33,620 nucleotides of DNA from a virus: positions 1 through 33,620 of the IMG/VR virus record IMGVR_UViG_3300042305_000488; one strand, 5' to 3'. The notes beneath the pieces were generated by a model. It saw only the letters and a program-made list of their open reading frames with translations, was not told the DNA's origin and did not search any database. Both the position numbers and the translations under genes were made by a program. Positions 4,442 through 12,502 of this stretch are shown piece by piece (the stretch's first letter is position 1; each line of letters opens with the position of its first letter).

Positions 4442-4948
4442 ATGTTTGAATCCTTACCCTATGAACCGCGCAAAATCGAAGCTACCGAAGCGGTGCTTGA
4501 GCGCATCTATCTCGCCGCCCGCAAAGGGCTGAGGGGCGATACGCTCGCCTACGCCGCTGGCATGACGCCAACCGAATACCGCAGGCTCGTGCAGTTCGAC
4601 CCCATCGCGGAGTATGCTGAGCAGAAGGGCCGCGCTGAAAATGAAGCCGAACTAGCGCAGGTTATGCAGACTGCTGCGTTAGATGGAGATACTAAAGCCG
4701 CGATGGATTTACTTCGCCATGTGCATAAGTGGAGTGCGCCGCAATCGGTGCAAATACAGGTGGATCAGAAAATATCTATTACTCACGCTTTGGAACAGGC
4801 GAAAGCTAGGATTATAGATGGATTTGTGCTAGATAGTGCAGAGGCCGCCGATGGTGAGACATCAGACGGCCTCCTAACTAACCGTGAAACGGACGGCAGC
4901 TATGACACTAATTACCGCACAAGAAGTCCGGCGTCTACTGAACTATGA
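4442..4948 (+). CDS. Terminase small subunit (putative)
   Basis: The 168-residue protein lies directly before the large terminase, in the usual place for the small subunit that recognises the phage packaging site. It is helical. Residues around 32-60 (GLRGDTLAYAAGMTPTEYRRL) resemble a helix-turn-helix, followed by a helical segment rich in Ala, Glu and Gln (EQKGRAENEAELAQVM), as in phage terminase small subunits. I prefer ATG 4442; GTG 4427 would add five residues, and neither has a good ribosome binding site. The last 47 bp overlap the HNH gene in another frame, so the tail of the protein may have been altered by that insertion. Assignment rests on context plus fold impression. Confidence 0.7.
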   Translation: MFESLPYEPRKIEATEAVLERIYLAARKGLRGDTLAYAAGMTPTEYRRLVQFDPIAEYAEQKGRAENEAELAQVMQTAALDGDTKAAMDLLRHVHKWSAPQSVQIQVDQKISITHALEQAKARIIDGFVLDSAEAADGETSDGLLTNRETDGSYDTNYRTRSPASTEL

Positions 4949-5393
4949 CGCTGAAACTGGCCTATTCACTAATCGGGTATTTCGAGGTTTGAGAGCGCTA
5001 GAAGGCGCTAACGCCGGAAGTCTAACATCTGGCGGCTACATAGAAATTTCTATCCGTCGACGTAAATACGCCGCGCATCGTTTGGCTTGGCTATATGTTT
5101 ACGGTGAATGGCCTCGACATAACGTAGACCACATAAACAGAATAAAGACAGATAACCGCATTTGTAATTTGCGCGACGTGACTCAAATTGAGAACGGGCA
5201 AAATAAATCTCTTCACTGCAATAATACGTCAGGAGTCACCGGCGTAGATTGGCACCGCAAGAATAAACGCTGGCGGGTAAGAATACGCGTTAATTGGCAA
5301 AGTATTAACTTAGGCTATTATGTTAATCTATCTGACGCCATTGAAGCTCGAAAATCCGCCGAGTTAAAATACCACCCCTATAGGCCGCGATAA
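4902..5393 (+). CDS. HNH endonuclease with AP2-like DNA-binding domain
   Basis: A 163-residue protein with the layout of phage HNH homing endonucleases. An N-terminal region (LLNYDAETGLFTNRV) is followed by the nuclease core AAHRLAWLY...NVDHINRIKTDNRICNLR, which supplies the H-N-H residues, then an AP2-like segment (NTSGVTGVDWHRKNKRWRVRI). Such enzymes make a site-specific nick or break and spread into alleles lacking them; some HNH proteins next to terminases help packaging. ATG 4902 is preferred over GTG 4884 because GGA lies about eight bases upstream. The gene starts inside the small terminase and shares one base with the large terminase start (TAATG), so it sits in the middle of the packaging pair. 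Confidence 0.9.
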   Translation: MTLITAQEVRRLLNYDAETGLFTNRVFRGLRALEGANAGSLTSGGYIEISIRRRKYAAHRLAWLYVYGEWPRHNVDHINRIKTDNRICNLRDVTQIENGQNKSLHCNNTSGVTGVDWHRKNKRWRVRIRVNWQSINLGYYVNLSDAIEARKSAELKYHPYRPR

Positions 5394-6922
5394 TGCAAGA
5401 ACCGAGATATGACGCCGACGGCGAAATGCGATTGATGGCGGCCCTGTGGTCGCCTCAAGTCGCCAATGATCCTTTGGCCTTTGTGCGGATGGCTTTTCCC
5501 TGGAAACAACCGGGGACGCCATTGGAGCGTTTTGACGGGCCTAGAAAGTGGCAACGCGACATTCTCATCGACATGCGCGAACACATCAAAGCAAACGATG
5601 GGCGCATAGACTTTGAAATGTTCCGACTGGCCGTGGCGTCTGGCCGTGGTATTGGCAAGTCAGCTTTGGTGTCGTGGATTATCTTATGGTTCTTATCCAC
5701 GCGCATCGGGTCTACGACGGTCGTATCAGCCAACTCAGAGGCGCAGCTTCGGTCGGTCACTTGGTCGGAACTGACTAAATGGTCGGCCATGTCGATCAAT
5801 AGCCATTGGTTTGAAACAAGCGCCACCAAGCTCACGCCGGCTAAATGGCTGGCGGAATCGGTCGAGCGAGATTTGAATAAAGGCACTCGATACTGGTATT
5901 GCGAGGGCCGTCTTTGGAGCGAAGAGCGGCCGGATAGTTTCGCCGGTATCCATAACCATGACGGCGTGCTGTTGATATTTGATGAGGCAAGCGGCATACC
6001 AGACGCCATCTGGTCGGTCAGCAACGGATTTTTCACAGAAAACACGCCTAATCGGTTCTGGTGCGCGTTTTCTAACCCTCGCCGTAATAGCGGGACGTTT
6101 TATGAATGCTTCAATAGCAAGCGCGAGTTCTGGTCTACCCGCATAATTGATGCCCGCACGGTCGAAGGGACGGATAAAAACCTTTATGACCAGATCATCG
6201 CGGAATATGGTGAAGACAGCTATCAAGCCGCCGTCGAAGTACGCGGCGCGTTTCCGAACGCGTCTGACGATCAGTTCATAGGGTCGGCGCTTGTAGACGC
6301 GGCTATGGAGCGCGAACGCTGGAATGACCCGACCGCGCCCATCATCATCGGCGTTGACCCGGCTCGTTTTGGGGCTGACTCGACGGTCATAGCCGTCCGG
6401 CAGGGCCGCGACATTATAGCCATTAAACGGCATAAGGGAGCCGATACGATGGAGGTGGTGGGCCATGTCATCACCGCCATCGAAAACTATCAGCCGGCGC
6501 TGGTGGTGGTGGACGAAGGCGGTTTAGGAGCCGGCGTCGTGGATCGGCTAAAAGAGCAGCGTTATAAGATCAAGCCGGTTAACTTTGGCGCGGGGTCTAA
6601 GAACCGGGCGGCCTTTGGCAATAAGCGGTCGGAAATGTGGAATGATATGCGGCTATGGCTTCAAACCGCGTCTATTCCTAAGGATAAATTCCTAAAGTCT
6701 GATTTAACCGGCCCTATGGCTAAACCGGATTCTTCCGGCCGGATCTTTTTGGAATCGAAAAAAGACATGAAGGCGCGTGGCCTTGCGAGCCCCGACGCCG
6801 CCGACGCTATCGCCGTGACGTTCGCGTATCCGGTCGCGCACAGGGAAGCAAGACCAATGGACAATAGACCGCGCGTAACGTATGGTGGTAACGCAGCCTC
6901 TTCAGGATGGATGGGACACTAA
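5393..6922 (+). CDS. Terminase large subunit
   Basis: The 509-residue motor that pumps DNA into the prohead and cuts it. The ATPase half has a Walker A motif SGRGIGKS (residues 83-90) and Walker B LLIFDEAS (D197, E198). The nuclease half has [12 protein letters not shown] (D322), VVVDEGG (D374, E375) and SPDAADAIA (D468, D471), the acidic metal-binding set of the RNase H-like fold. Length is normal for the family. It follows the HNH gene with a TAATG overlap and ends with TAATG into the next small gene, so packaging and portal genes are probably translated together. The short Gly/Arg-rich C-terminus is where portal contact is expected. Confidence 0.96.
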   Translation: MQEPRYDADGEMRLMAALWSPQVANDPLAFVRMAFPWKQPGTPLERFDGPRKWQRDILIDMREHIKANDGRIDFEMFRLAVASGRGIGKSALVSWIILWFLSTRIGSTTVVSANSEAQLRSVTWSELTKWSAMSINSHWFETSATKLTPAKWLAESVERDLNKGTRYWYCEGRLWSEERPDSFAGIHNHDGVLLIFDEASGIPDAIWSVSNGFFTENTPNRFWCAFSNPRRNSGTFYECFNSKREFWSTRIIDARTVEGTDKNLYDQIIAEYGEDSYQAAVEVRGAFPNASDDQFIGSALVDAAMERERWNDPTAPIIIGVDPARFGADSTVIAVRQGRDIIAIKRHKGADTMEVVGHVITAIENYQPALVVVDEGGLGAGVVDRLKEQRYKIKPVNFGAGSKNRAAFGNKRSEMWNDMRLWLQTASIPKDKFLKSDLTGPMAKPDSSGRIFLESKKDMKARGLASPDAADAIAVTFAYPVAHREARPMDNRPRVTYGGNAASSGWMGH

Positions 6923-7086
6923 TGCCCCTAGTCAAGTCAGCGTCCAAGAACGCCTTTCGCAAAAATGTTGCGGCCGAAATCAAAGCGGGCAAGCCGCCGA
7001 AGCAGGCCGTCGCAATCGCGTATTCGACGAAGCGCAGCGCTGCGGCCAAGAAGGGCGGCATGAGCAAGGGCAAGTCGTGTAAATAA
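6922..7086 (+). CDS. Small basic phage protein ([12 protein letters not shown] type)
   Basis: ATG 6922 to TAA 7084-7086 encodes 54 residues, strongly basic, with the segment [25 protein letters not shown] and a Lys/Gly/Ser-rich tail. From memory, short proteins with this KxGKPxKQAVAIA pattern are common beside terminase or portal genes in tailed phages; their role is unknown and nucleic-acid binding is a fair guess. Both ends form TAATG overlaps with the neighbours, which makes the gene very likely real. Confidence 0.85.
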   Translation: MPLVKSASKNAFRKNVAAEIKAGKPPKQAVAIAYSTKRSAAAKKGGMSKGKSCK

Positions 7087-8237
7087 TGCCTGTCAACGCG
7101 CTCGCTCCTGACCCGCGTAACGCCATGCTACGGCCATATGAGCCGACGTGGAAGGAGCAGATCGCGGCCTATCTGATGGGTAACACGCGCCCGTCACCGG
7201 AGCGTCGTCAGTTTGCAACAGGTATTGCGGACATTCTTGGCTACCTGCCCGGCACCGGTAATATCTTACAGGGCCAAGAGGCCGCCCGCGCCGGCGACAC
7301 CAAGGGTGCGATCATGGCCATGCTGCCGCTGCCCGGCGCTAATGTCGCGGCTAGGGCCGAGCAAGCCATCGCGCAGGACGTGGCCAAGGGCATACGGGCG
7401 TATCATGGCTCGCCGCACAGTTTTGAGCGGTTCGACATAAGCAAGATAGGTTCGGGCGAAGGCGCGCAATCGTTCGGGCATGGGCTGTATTTTGCTGAAG
7501 CTGAAAACCTAGCTAAATATTACCGTGATAAATTAACGCACCCATTATACAAGGGAAAACCAATAGGTGAGATAGATATACCCCACGCTGAAATGGATGT
7601 GGCCGAAATTATTTCTAACGATATAAAACAAGGTATGCCACCAAGCGAAGCTATTGCACTTGCGCAAAAAGATCACCTAAGATACGCGCAGCATGCAGTT
7701 AAAGAATTTAAGGAATCGCCCCCTGAATTGAAAGCTATCCGCGAAGATTATGCACGGAAAGCTATTGAACAAGCTAAAATCGCGCGGACAATTAAACCCG
7801 AAGATTTTACGGGCAACACAGGGCATATGTACGAAGTTAGTATCAACGCGCGGCCCGAAGAATTATTGGATTGGGATAAGACATTAAGCGCGCAGAGTCC
7901 TGAAGTTTTAGCGGCTTTTATGAAATTACCTAACGCCGAACGTAAGTTGAAAGAATACGGTAATGTGCCGGTCGGGCAGCTTATGGAATCTGGGCTTATG
8001 CCACATTCTTTTGATATATCCGACCCGGCATTTTCTAAGACATACAGCGAAGCCGGCATAAAAGGGGTCAGATATTTAGATGCAAAATCCCGCGCCGCCG
8101 GCGAGGGCTCGCGCAATTATGTCGTGTTTGACGACAAATTGGTTGAAATTATGCGTAAATACGGTCTAATGGGGCCAATAGGCGCTGGAATAGCGGCTAA
8201 GATATTGGCCCGCCAAGAACAGCGGCAGGATATGTAA
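7086..8237 (+). CDS. Putative ADP-ribosyltransferase (ART-PolyVal type)
   Basis: A 383-residue protein. The first 100 residues are a hydrophobic/Gly linker region. From residue 104 it carries AYHGSPHSFERFD, IGSGEGAQSFGHGLYFAE and, near the end, GIKGVRYLDAKSR and NYVVFDDKLVEI. These are the hallmarks of the ART-PolyVal family of ADP-ribosyltransferases found in phage polyvalent proteins. H107 and Y135 match the His and Tyr of the H-Y-E NAD-binding site; the usual Glu before YVVF is Asn (N344), so activity or specificity may differ. ARTs of this kind transfer ADP-ribose to host proteins. The centre (about 7,490-8,060) is visibly AT-richer than the flanking terminase and portal genes, a sign of separate origin. 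It ends in a TAATG overlap with the portal gene. Whether it is packaged or expressed inside the cell is unknown. Confidence 0.8.
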   Translation: MPVNALAPDPRNAMLRPYEPTWKEQIAAYLMGNTRPSPERRQFATGIADILGYLPGTGNILQGQEAARAGDTKGAIMAMLPLPGANVAARAEQAIAQDVAKGIRAYHGSPHSFERFDISKIGSGEGAQSFGHGLYFAEAENLAKYYRDKLTHPLYKGKPIGEIDIPHAEMDVAEIISNDIKQGMPPSEAIALAQKDHLRYAQHAVKEFKESPPELKAIREDYARKAIEQAKIARTIKPEDFTGNTGHMYEVSINARPEELLDWDKTLSAQSPEVLAAFMKLPNAERKLKEYGNVPVGQLMESGLMPHSFDISDPAFSKTYSEAGIKGVRYLDAKSRAAGEGSRNYVVFDDKLVEIMRKYGLMGPIGAGIAAKILARQEQRQDM

Positions 8238-10363
8238 TGGCTTCTGATGACGTCGTAGCTGCTGGCAAGGTCAGCGATAACCCGGACGATGACCGTCTGG
8301 CCACCATGCGTCACCGCTTTACGGTGGCGCAAGCGGCTTATTCAGACTCACGCGAAGATGAGCTGGACGACCTGCGCTTCATGGCGGGCTCGCCGGACAA
8401 CGCCTGGCAGTGGCCGGCGGACGTGCTGGCGACACGCGGCGCGGTGCAGGGCCAGACGATCAACGCGCGCCCGTGCCTGACGATCAACAAGCTGCCGCAG
8501 CACGTGCGGCTCGTGACCAACGAGCAGCGCCAGAACCGGCCGACCGCCCGCGTCATCCCCGCCGACGACAACGCCGACCCGGAAGTCGCGGAGATCTTCG
8601 ACGGTATCGTGCGTCACATTGAGTATATGTCCGACGCTGACGTTGCCTATGACACGGCCTGTGACAACCAGGTCACATACGGTGAAGGCTATATCCGCAT
8701 CTTGACGGAATACTGCAAAGAAGATTCGTTCGAGCAGGATATTCGTATTGCGCGCGTTCGTAGCTCGTTCTCGGTCTACATGGATCCGATGATCCAAGAC
8801 CCGTGCGGTCAGGACGCGAATTGGTGCTTTATTACGGAAGACATTCCGAAGGCCGAATACGAGCGCATGTATCCTGACGCGACGCCTGTGACCGGCATGA
8901 TGTCGCAGGGCGTGGGCGACCAGACGCTTGCCATGTGGGTCAGCCAGGAAACGGTGCGTATTGCCGAGTATTTTTACATCGATACGCGCAAGGCCAAATT
9001 GAATCTTTATCCCGACAACATCACGGCGTTCGAAGGAACGCCGGAAGATCGTCGGCTGAAGACCGCTTACGGCAAGCCGTTGCGCAGCCGCGAGAGCGAC
9101 CGACGCAAGGTCATGTGGATCAAAACTAACGGCTATGAGGTGCTGGAAGAGCGCGAATGGGCGGGTAAATATATTCCCGTGATCCGCGTTGTCGGCAACG
9201 AGTTCGAGGTCGACGGTCAGATCTACATTAGCGGTCTGGTGCGCAACGCTAAAGACGCGCAGCGTATGTATAACTATTGGGTCAGCCAAGAAGCGGAAAT
9301 GCTGGCGCTGGCTCCTAAAGCGCCGTTCATTGGCTATGGCGGCCAGTTTGAAGGCTATGAAACCAACTGGAAAACGGCCAATACGAACAACTGGCCGTAT
9401 CTTGAGGTCAACCCGGACGTTACCGATGGCGCTGGAAACCCGTTACCGCTACCTGAACGCGCCCAGCCTCCGATGGCTCAAACGGGCCTTATTCAAGCCA
9501 AGATGGGGGCTGGCGAAGACATCAAGTCGACCACTGGCCAATACGATAGTAGCATTGGGGCGACTTCCAACGAGCGGACGGGTCGTGCGATCCTCGCTCG
9601 GGAGCGGCAAGGCGACACGAGTACTTATCATTATGTCGACAACCTCGCGCGGGCGGTAAAGTATGTCGCCCGTCAGCTCGTCGACCTGATCCCGAAGATC
9701 TACGATACACAGCGCGTGGCCCGCATCATCGGCGTTGACGGCGACGTTGGCATGGCGCGCATCAATCCGGCCCAGCCGGAGGCGGTGCGGTCCATCATCA
9801 ACGAAGAAGGAATTGAGATCGCCAAGATCTACAATCCGAATGTCGGCACTTACGATGTTCAAGTGTCCTCTGGCCCCAGCTACATGACTCGTAAGCAGGA
9901 GGCGATGGACACGATGGGCCAGATTCTCCAGACCAATCCGGCGCTCTGGAGCGTCGCGGGCGACTTGTTCGTTAAGAACATGGACTGGCCAGGCGCGGAA
10001 ACGATGGCCAAGCGGTTCGAAAAGATGCTCGACCCGAAAGTGCTTCAGGATACGGATGAATCGCCCGAAGCGCAGGCTATGCGTCAGCAAATGGAGCAAA
10101 TGGCGCAGGAAATGGAGCGGACAACGGCCCAGATCCAAGCGCTTATGCAGTCCTATGAGATGCAAAAGCTGGCTATTGACGAGCAGAACAGCCAGATTAA
10201 GGCTTATGAAGCCGAAACTAAGCGTATTTCGGCGGTGCAGGCCGGCCTGACACCTGAACAGGTGCAGGATATAGTGCAGGGCACGATAGCGGCCGCGCTG
10301 GATACGGGCGATTTAGTGCCCGGCAGCGCGCCGATGCGAGAATTACCGGAGATGGGTCAATGA
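8237..10363 (+). CDS. Portal protein, P22 type
   Basis: A 708-residue protein close in length to P22 gp1 (725). The region around residues 80-102 (LTINKLPQHVRLVTNEQRQ) is characteristic of the P22-like portal family, as is the following acidic stretch and the QVTYGEGYIRI segment. The C-terminal 100 residues are Gln/Met/Glu-rich and coiled-coil-like (about 610-660), comparable to the barrel region of P22 portal. The protein forms the dodecameric ring at one capsid vertex through which DNA enters and leaves, binds the terminase and later gp4-like tail accessory protein. Translation is coupled to the ART gene upstream and to the next gene (ATGA). Confidence 0.93.
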   Translation: MASDDVVAAGKVSDNPDDDRLATMRHRFTVAQAAYSDSREDELDDLRFMAGSPDNAWQWPADVLATRGAVQGQTINARPCLTINKLPQHVRLVTNEQRQNRPTARVIPADDNADPEVAEIFDGIVRHIEYMSDADVAYDTACDNQVTYGEGYIRILTEYCKEDSFEQDIRIARVRSSFSVYMDPMIQDPCGQDANWCFITEDIPKAEYERMYPDATPVTGMMSQGVGDQTLAMWVSQETVRIAEYFYIDTRKAKLNLYPDNITAFEGTPEDRRLKTAYGKPLRSRESDRRKVMWIKTNGYEVLEEREWAGKYIPVIRVVGNEFEVDGQIYISGLVRNAKDAQRMYNYWVSQEAEMLALAPKAPFIGYGGQFEGYETNWKTANTNNWPYLEVNPDVTDGAGNPLPLPERAQPPMAQTGLIQAKMGAGEDIKSTTGQYDSSIGATSNERTGRAILARERQGDTSTYHYVDNLARAVKYVARQLVDLIPKIYDTQRVARIIGVDGDVGMARINPAQPEAVRSIINEEGIEIAKIYNPNVGTYDVQVSSGPSYMTRKQEAMDTMGQILQTNPALWSVAGDLFVKNMDWPGAETMAKRFEKMLDPKVLQDTDESPEAQAMRQQMEQMAQEMERTTAQIQALMQSYEMQKLAIDEQNSQIKAYEAETKRISAVQAGLTPEQVQDIVQGTIAAALDTGDLVPGSAPMRELPEMGQ

Positions 10364-10713
10364 GCTGCGCAGATCTGATCGGTCATTTGTTTTTGGCCCG
10401 GGACGTAACGCATTCCGTGCATCTAAACACACGGTCTTATGCTAAACACAAGGCGCTTGGCGGTTTTTACGAAGACGTGATCGAATTGGCGGATGATTTG
10501 GCGGAAGCCTATCAGGGTCGGTATGGCCTAATCGGGCCGATTACGCTGCATTCGGCTGAAAAAACCAATAATGTCGTCGAATTCTTGGAAGATTCGCTGA
10601 AAAAAGTCGAAAAAGAGCGCGAAGAATACGACGATACGGCGGTTCAGAACATTGTCGACGAGATAGTTGGCTTGTATCTGAAAACGCTGTATAAACTCAA
10701 ATTCTTGGCGTGA
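10360..10713 (+). CDS. Small ferritin-like phage protein (DUF5856-like)
   Basis: A 117-residue helical protein beginning MSCADLIGHLFLARDVTHSVHLNT, with SYAKHKALGGFYEDVIELADDLAEAYQG. This His/Glu pattern is reminiscent of Dps/ferritin-like four-helix proteins and of an uncharacterised phage family I recall as DUF5856. A metal-binding or protective role is possible but unproven. It overlaps the portal stop as ATGA and is followed eight bases later by an adhesin-like gene. Confidence 0.65.
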   Translation: MSCADLIGHLFLARDVTHSVHLNTRSYAKHKALGGFYEDVIELADDLAEAYQGRYGLIGPITLHSAEKTNNVVEFLEDSLKKVEKEREEYDDTAVQNIVDEIVGLYLKTLYKLKFLA

Positions 10714-10720
10714 GGCACAA

Positions 10721-12181
10721 ATGGCGTCTAGATTTTGGGTAAACGGCACCGGTAACTGGAACGATACCGCTAAATGGTCCGCCACTTCTGGAGGCGCGAG
10801 CGGTGCGAGCGTGCCAACGTCGGCGGATGCGGTTACTATCGACGCTAATTCGGGAGCAAGCGCGTTTACCATAACGGTCAATGTTGCGGCGAACTGCGCC
10901 ACGGCCAACATTAACAACACCAATTGCACGCTGCTGCTGAACAATACTTTCACGGCCGCGTCGTCGATAACGCTGACGATTGGAGTGATTGACCTTAACA
11001 ATCAGACCATGACGACGCCTATCTTCGCGTCGAACAACTCGAATACGCGCTCAATCGCCTTCGGGACGACCGGCAAGCTGTCCCTGACGGGGCTCAATAC
11101 TTCGCCGCTGTCGATGGGCACCGTGACCGGGTTTACCTACACGGGAACAAGCAACATCAGCGTCGACGGCTTTGGAACCGCCGGCCAGACTCGGATTGTT
11201 TTGTTTGGCTCGACGGGCGGAACGGAAGTCAACGCCGTAAATATAACCGTTACGGCGGGGTCAGATACGATTGATGTATACAGAACCATAAAAAATCTTA
11301 CTTTTATGAACGGATTTACCGGCACAATCAAAAATACGCTCACAAGAAATATTTACGGGAATTTAGTTTTAAACAGCGGTCAGTCTTGGAACGCCGCGTC
11401 TGCGGCGAATAGTTTTTTTGCTACTTCCGGCGTACAAACCGTAACTACCAATGGTGTAACCATAACATCATCTTTTACTGATAGCGGAACAGCAGGACTA
11501 CAGCTACAGGATAATTTTACATCAACATCTTCTTTTGGAACCGGGCAAGGCACTCTTGACCTTAACGCAAAGACGCTTACGGTTGATAATTTTATAGTAT
11601 CCGGAACTTCTACGCGTCAAATATCATTTAATAACGGCACTATTGATGTAACAGGTAGCGGAGCTACGGCATGGAACGCATCTGGGTCTAATTTTACGTC
11701 AACCGGCGCGGGCACTATTACGATGTCTTCGGCTAGCGCAAAAACTTTTGTCGGCGGCGGGTTTTCTTATTCTGCAACGCTTAATCAAGGTGGCGCGGGG
11801 GCGCTGACCATTACAAATAGCAACACATTCTCAAATATTACCGCAACGACGCTCCCCTCTACGATTACATTTACGGCGGGGACGACGCAGACTGTAAGCC
11901 AGTTTACATGCTCAGGAACGTCTGGAAATCTTCTTACTTTAAATAGCGCGACGCCTGGGTCTACATTTACGTTAATTGATTCTAGCGGCACAAATAACGT
12001 AAGTTACTGTTCCATAACGGACTCTATTGGCACCGGCGGCGCTTTGTGGCAATCTTTGACGTCTAATGGTAATGTGAACGGCGGCAATAACTTTGGCTGG
12101 GTTTTTTCAGCGTTTCCCGGCCTTTATGCACAAACTTACGGCATGAAATTGCGCTCGATGGCTCAGCGCGGGAGATTTTAA
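10721..12181 (+). CDS. Beta-helical adhesin-like tail/virion protein
   Basis: A 486-residue Thr/Ser/Asn/Gly-rich protein with a start typical of phage adhesins (RFWVNGTGNWNDTAKWSATSGG and SVPTSADAVTIDA). Short repeating beta strands (ITVNVAANC, TLTVDNFIV, GTITMSSASAK) run through the whole length and suggest a right-handed beta-helix or stacked beta structure. The last 30 residues are basic and not repetitive. The DNA from about 11,270 to 12,060 is AT-richer than the portal gene. It probably lies on the virion surface and binds host envelope polysaccharide. Its position between portal and scaffold is unusual for a P22-type genome. Confidence 0.7.
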   Translation: MASRFWVNGTGNWNDTAKWSATSGGASGASVPTSADAVTIDANSGASAFTITVNVAANCATANINNTNCTLLLNNTFTAASSITLTIGVIDLNNQTMTTPIFASNNSNTRSIAFGTTGKLSLTGLNTSPLSMGTVTGFTYTGTSNISVDGFGTAGQTRIVLFGSTGGTEVNAVNITVTAGSDTIDVYRTIKNLTFMNGFTGTIKNTLTRNIYGNLVLNSGQSWNAASAANSFFATSGVQTVTTNGVTITSSFTDSGTAGLQLQDNFTSTSSFGTGQGTLDLNAKTLTVDNFIVSGTSTRQISFNNGTIDVTGSGATAWNASGSNFTSTGAGTITMSSASAKTFVGGGFSYSATLNQGGAGALTITNSNTFSNITATTLPSTITFTAGTTQTVSQFTCSGTSGNLLTLNSATPGSTFTLIDSSGTNNVSYCSITDSIGTGGALWQSLTSNGNVNGGNNFGWVFSAFPGLYAQTYGMKLRSMAQRGRF

Positions 12182-12182
12182 A

Positions 12183-12488
12183 ATGACGATGAATGTAAAA
12201 GGTATTACGACCTGCATGGGCTATCAGCAGCTTGCTACAGTGTCCTCTGCTACTGGGCTGACAGTTCCGGTAAGGACGCCAGACGGAATGACGGCAAAAG
12301 CCAATTTTGCACTTATTGTCGCAGAAACGCAGAACGTGCGCTGGCGTGACGACGGCGTAGATCCTACCGCTACTGTTGGTATGCTATTAATCGCGGGCAT
12401 CCCGTTTCAATATGATGGCGATCTATCCAATATTAAATTTATCGAAACTACGGCCAGCGCAAAAGTCAACGTTAGCTATTACGTTTGA
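12183..12488 (+). CDS. Small virion-associated protein, beta-rich
   Basis: A 101-residue protein with GYQQLATVSSATGLTVP, RWRDDGVDPTATVGMLL and GDLSNIKFIETTASAKVNVSYY. I recall close relatives of this pattern in many tailed phages next to tail-fibre genes; they look like a small beta-sandwich, with role unassigned. It begins one base after the previous stop and lies 14 bp before the tailspike gene, so it is likely co-expressed with those surface proteins. Confidence 0.65.
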   Translation: MTMNVKGITTCMGYQQLATVSSATGLTVPVRTPDGMTAKANFALIVAETQNVRWRDDGVDPTATVGMLLIAGIPFQYDGDLSNIKFIETTASAKVNVSYYV

Positions 12489-12502
12489 CAAGGAATACCT
12501 GA

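Noticed and set aside
5692-5700. TTATCCAC sequence in the terminase gene as a further DnaA box
   Set aside because: It is followed by G rather than A, lies in conserved coding sequence (FLSTR) and is not near a promoter; likely chance.
5455-6466. Two long leftward frames inside the large terminase gene
   Set aside because: All terminase motifs are intact on the plus strand, and the antisense frames have no recognisable domains or ribosome binding sites.
8348-9289. 313-codon leftward frame inside the portal gene
   Set aside because: It is the antisense of a clear P22-type portal gene; His/Arg/Val-rich composition and no start signals mark it as a shadow of GC-biased third positions.
9449-10165. 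238-codon leftward frame inside portal
   Set aside because: Shadow of the portal coding sequence; Leu/His/Arg-rich with no motif.
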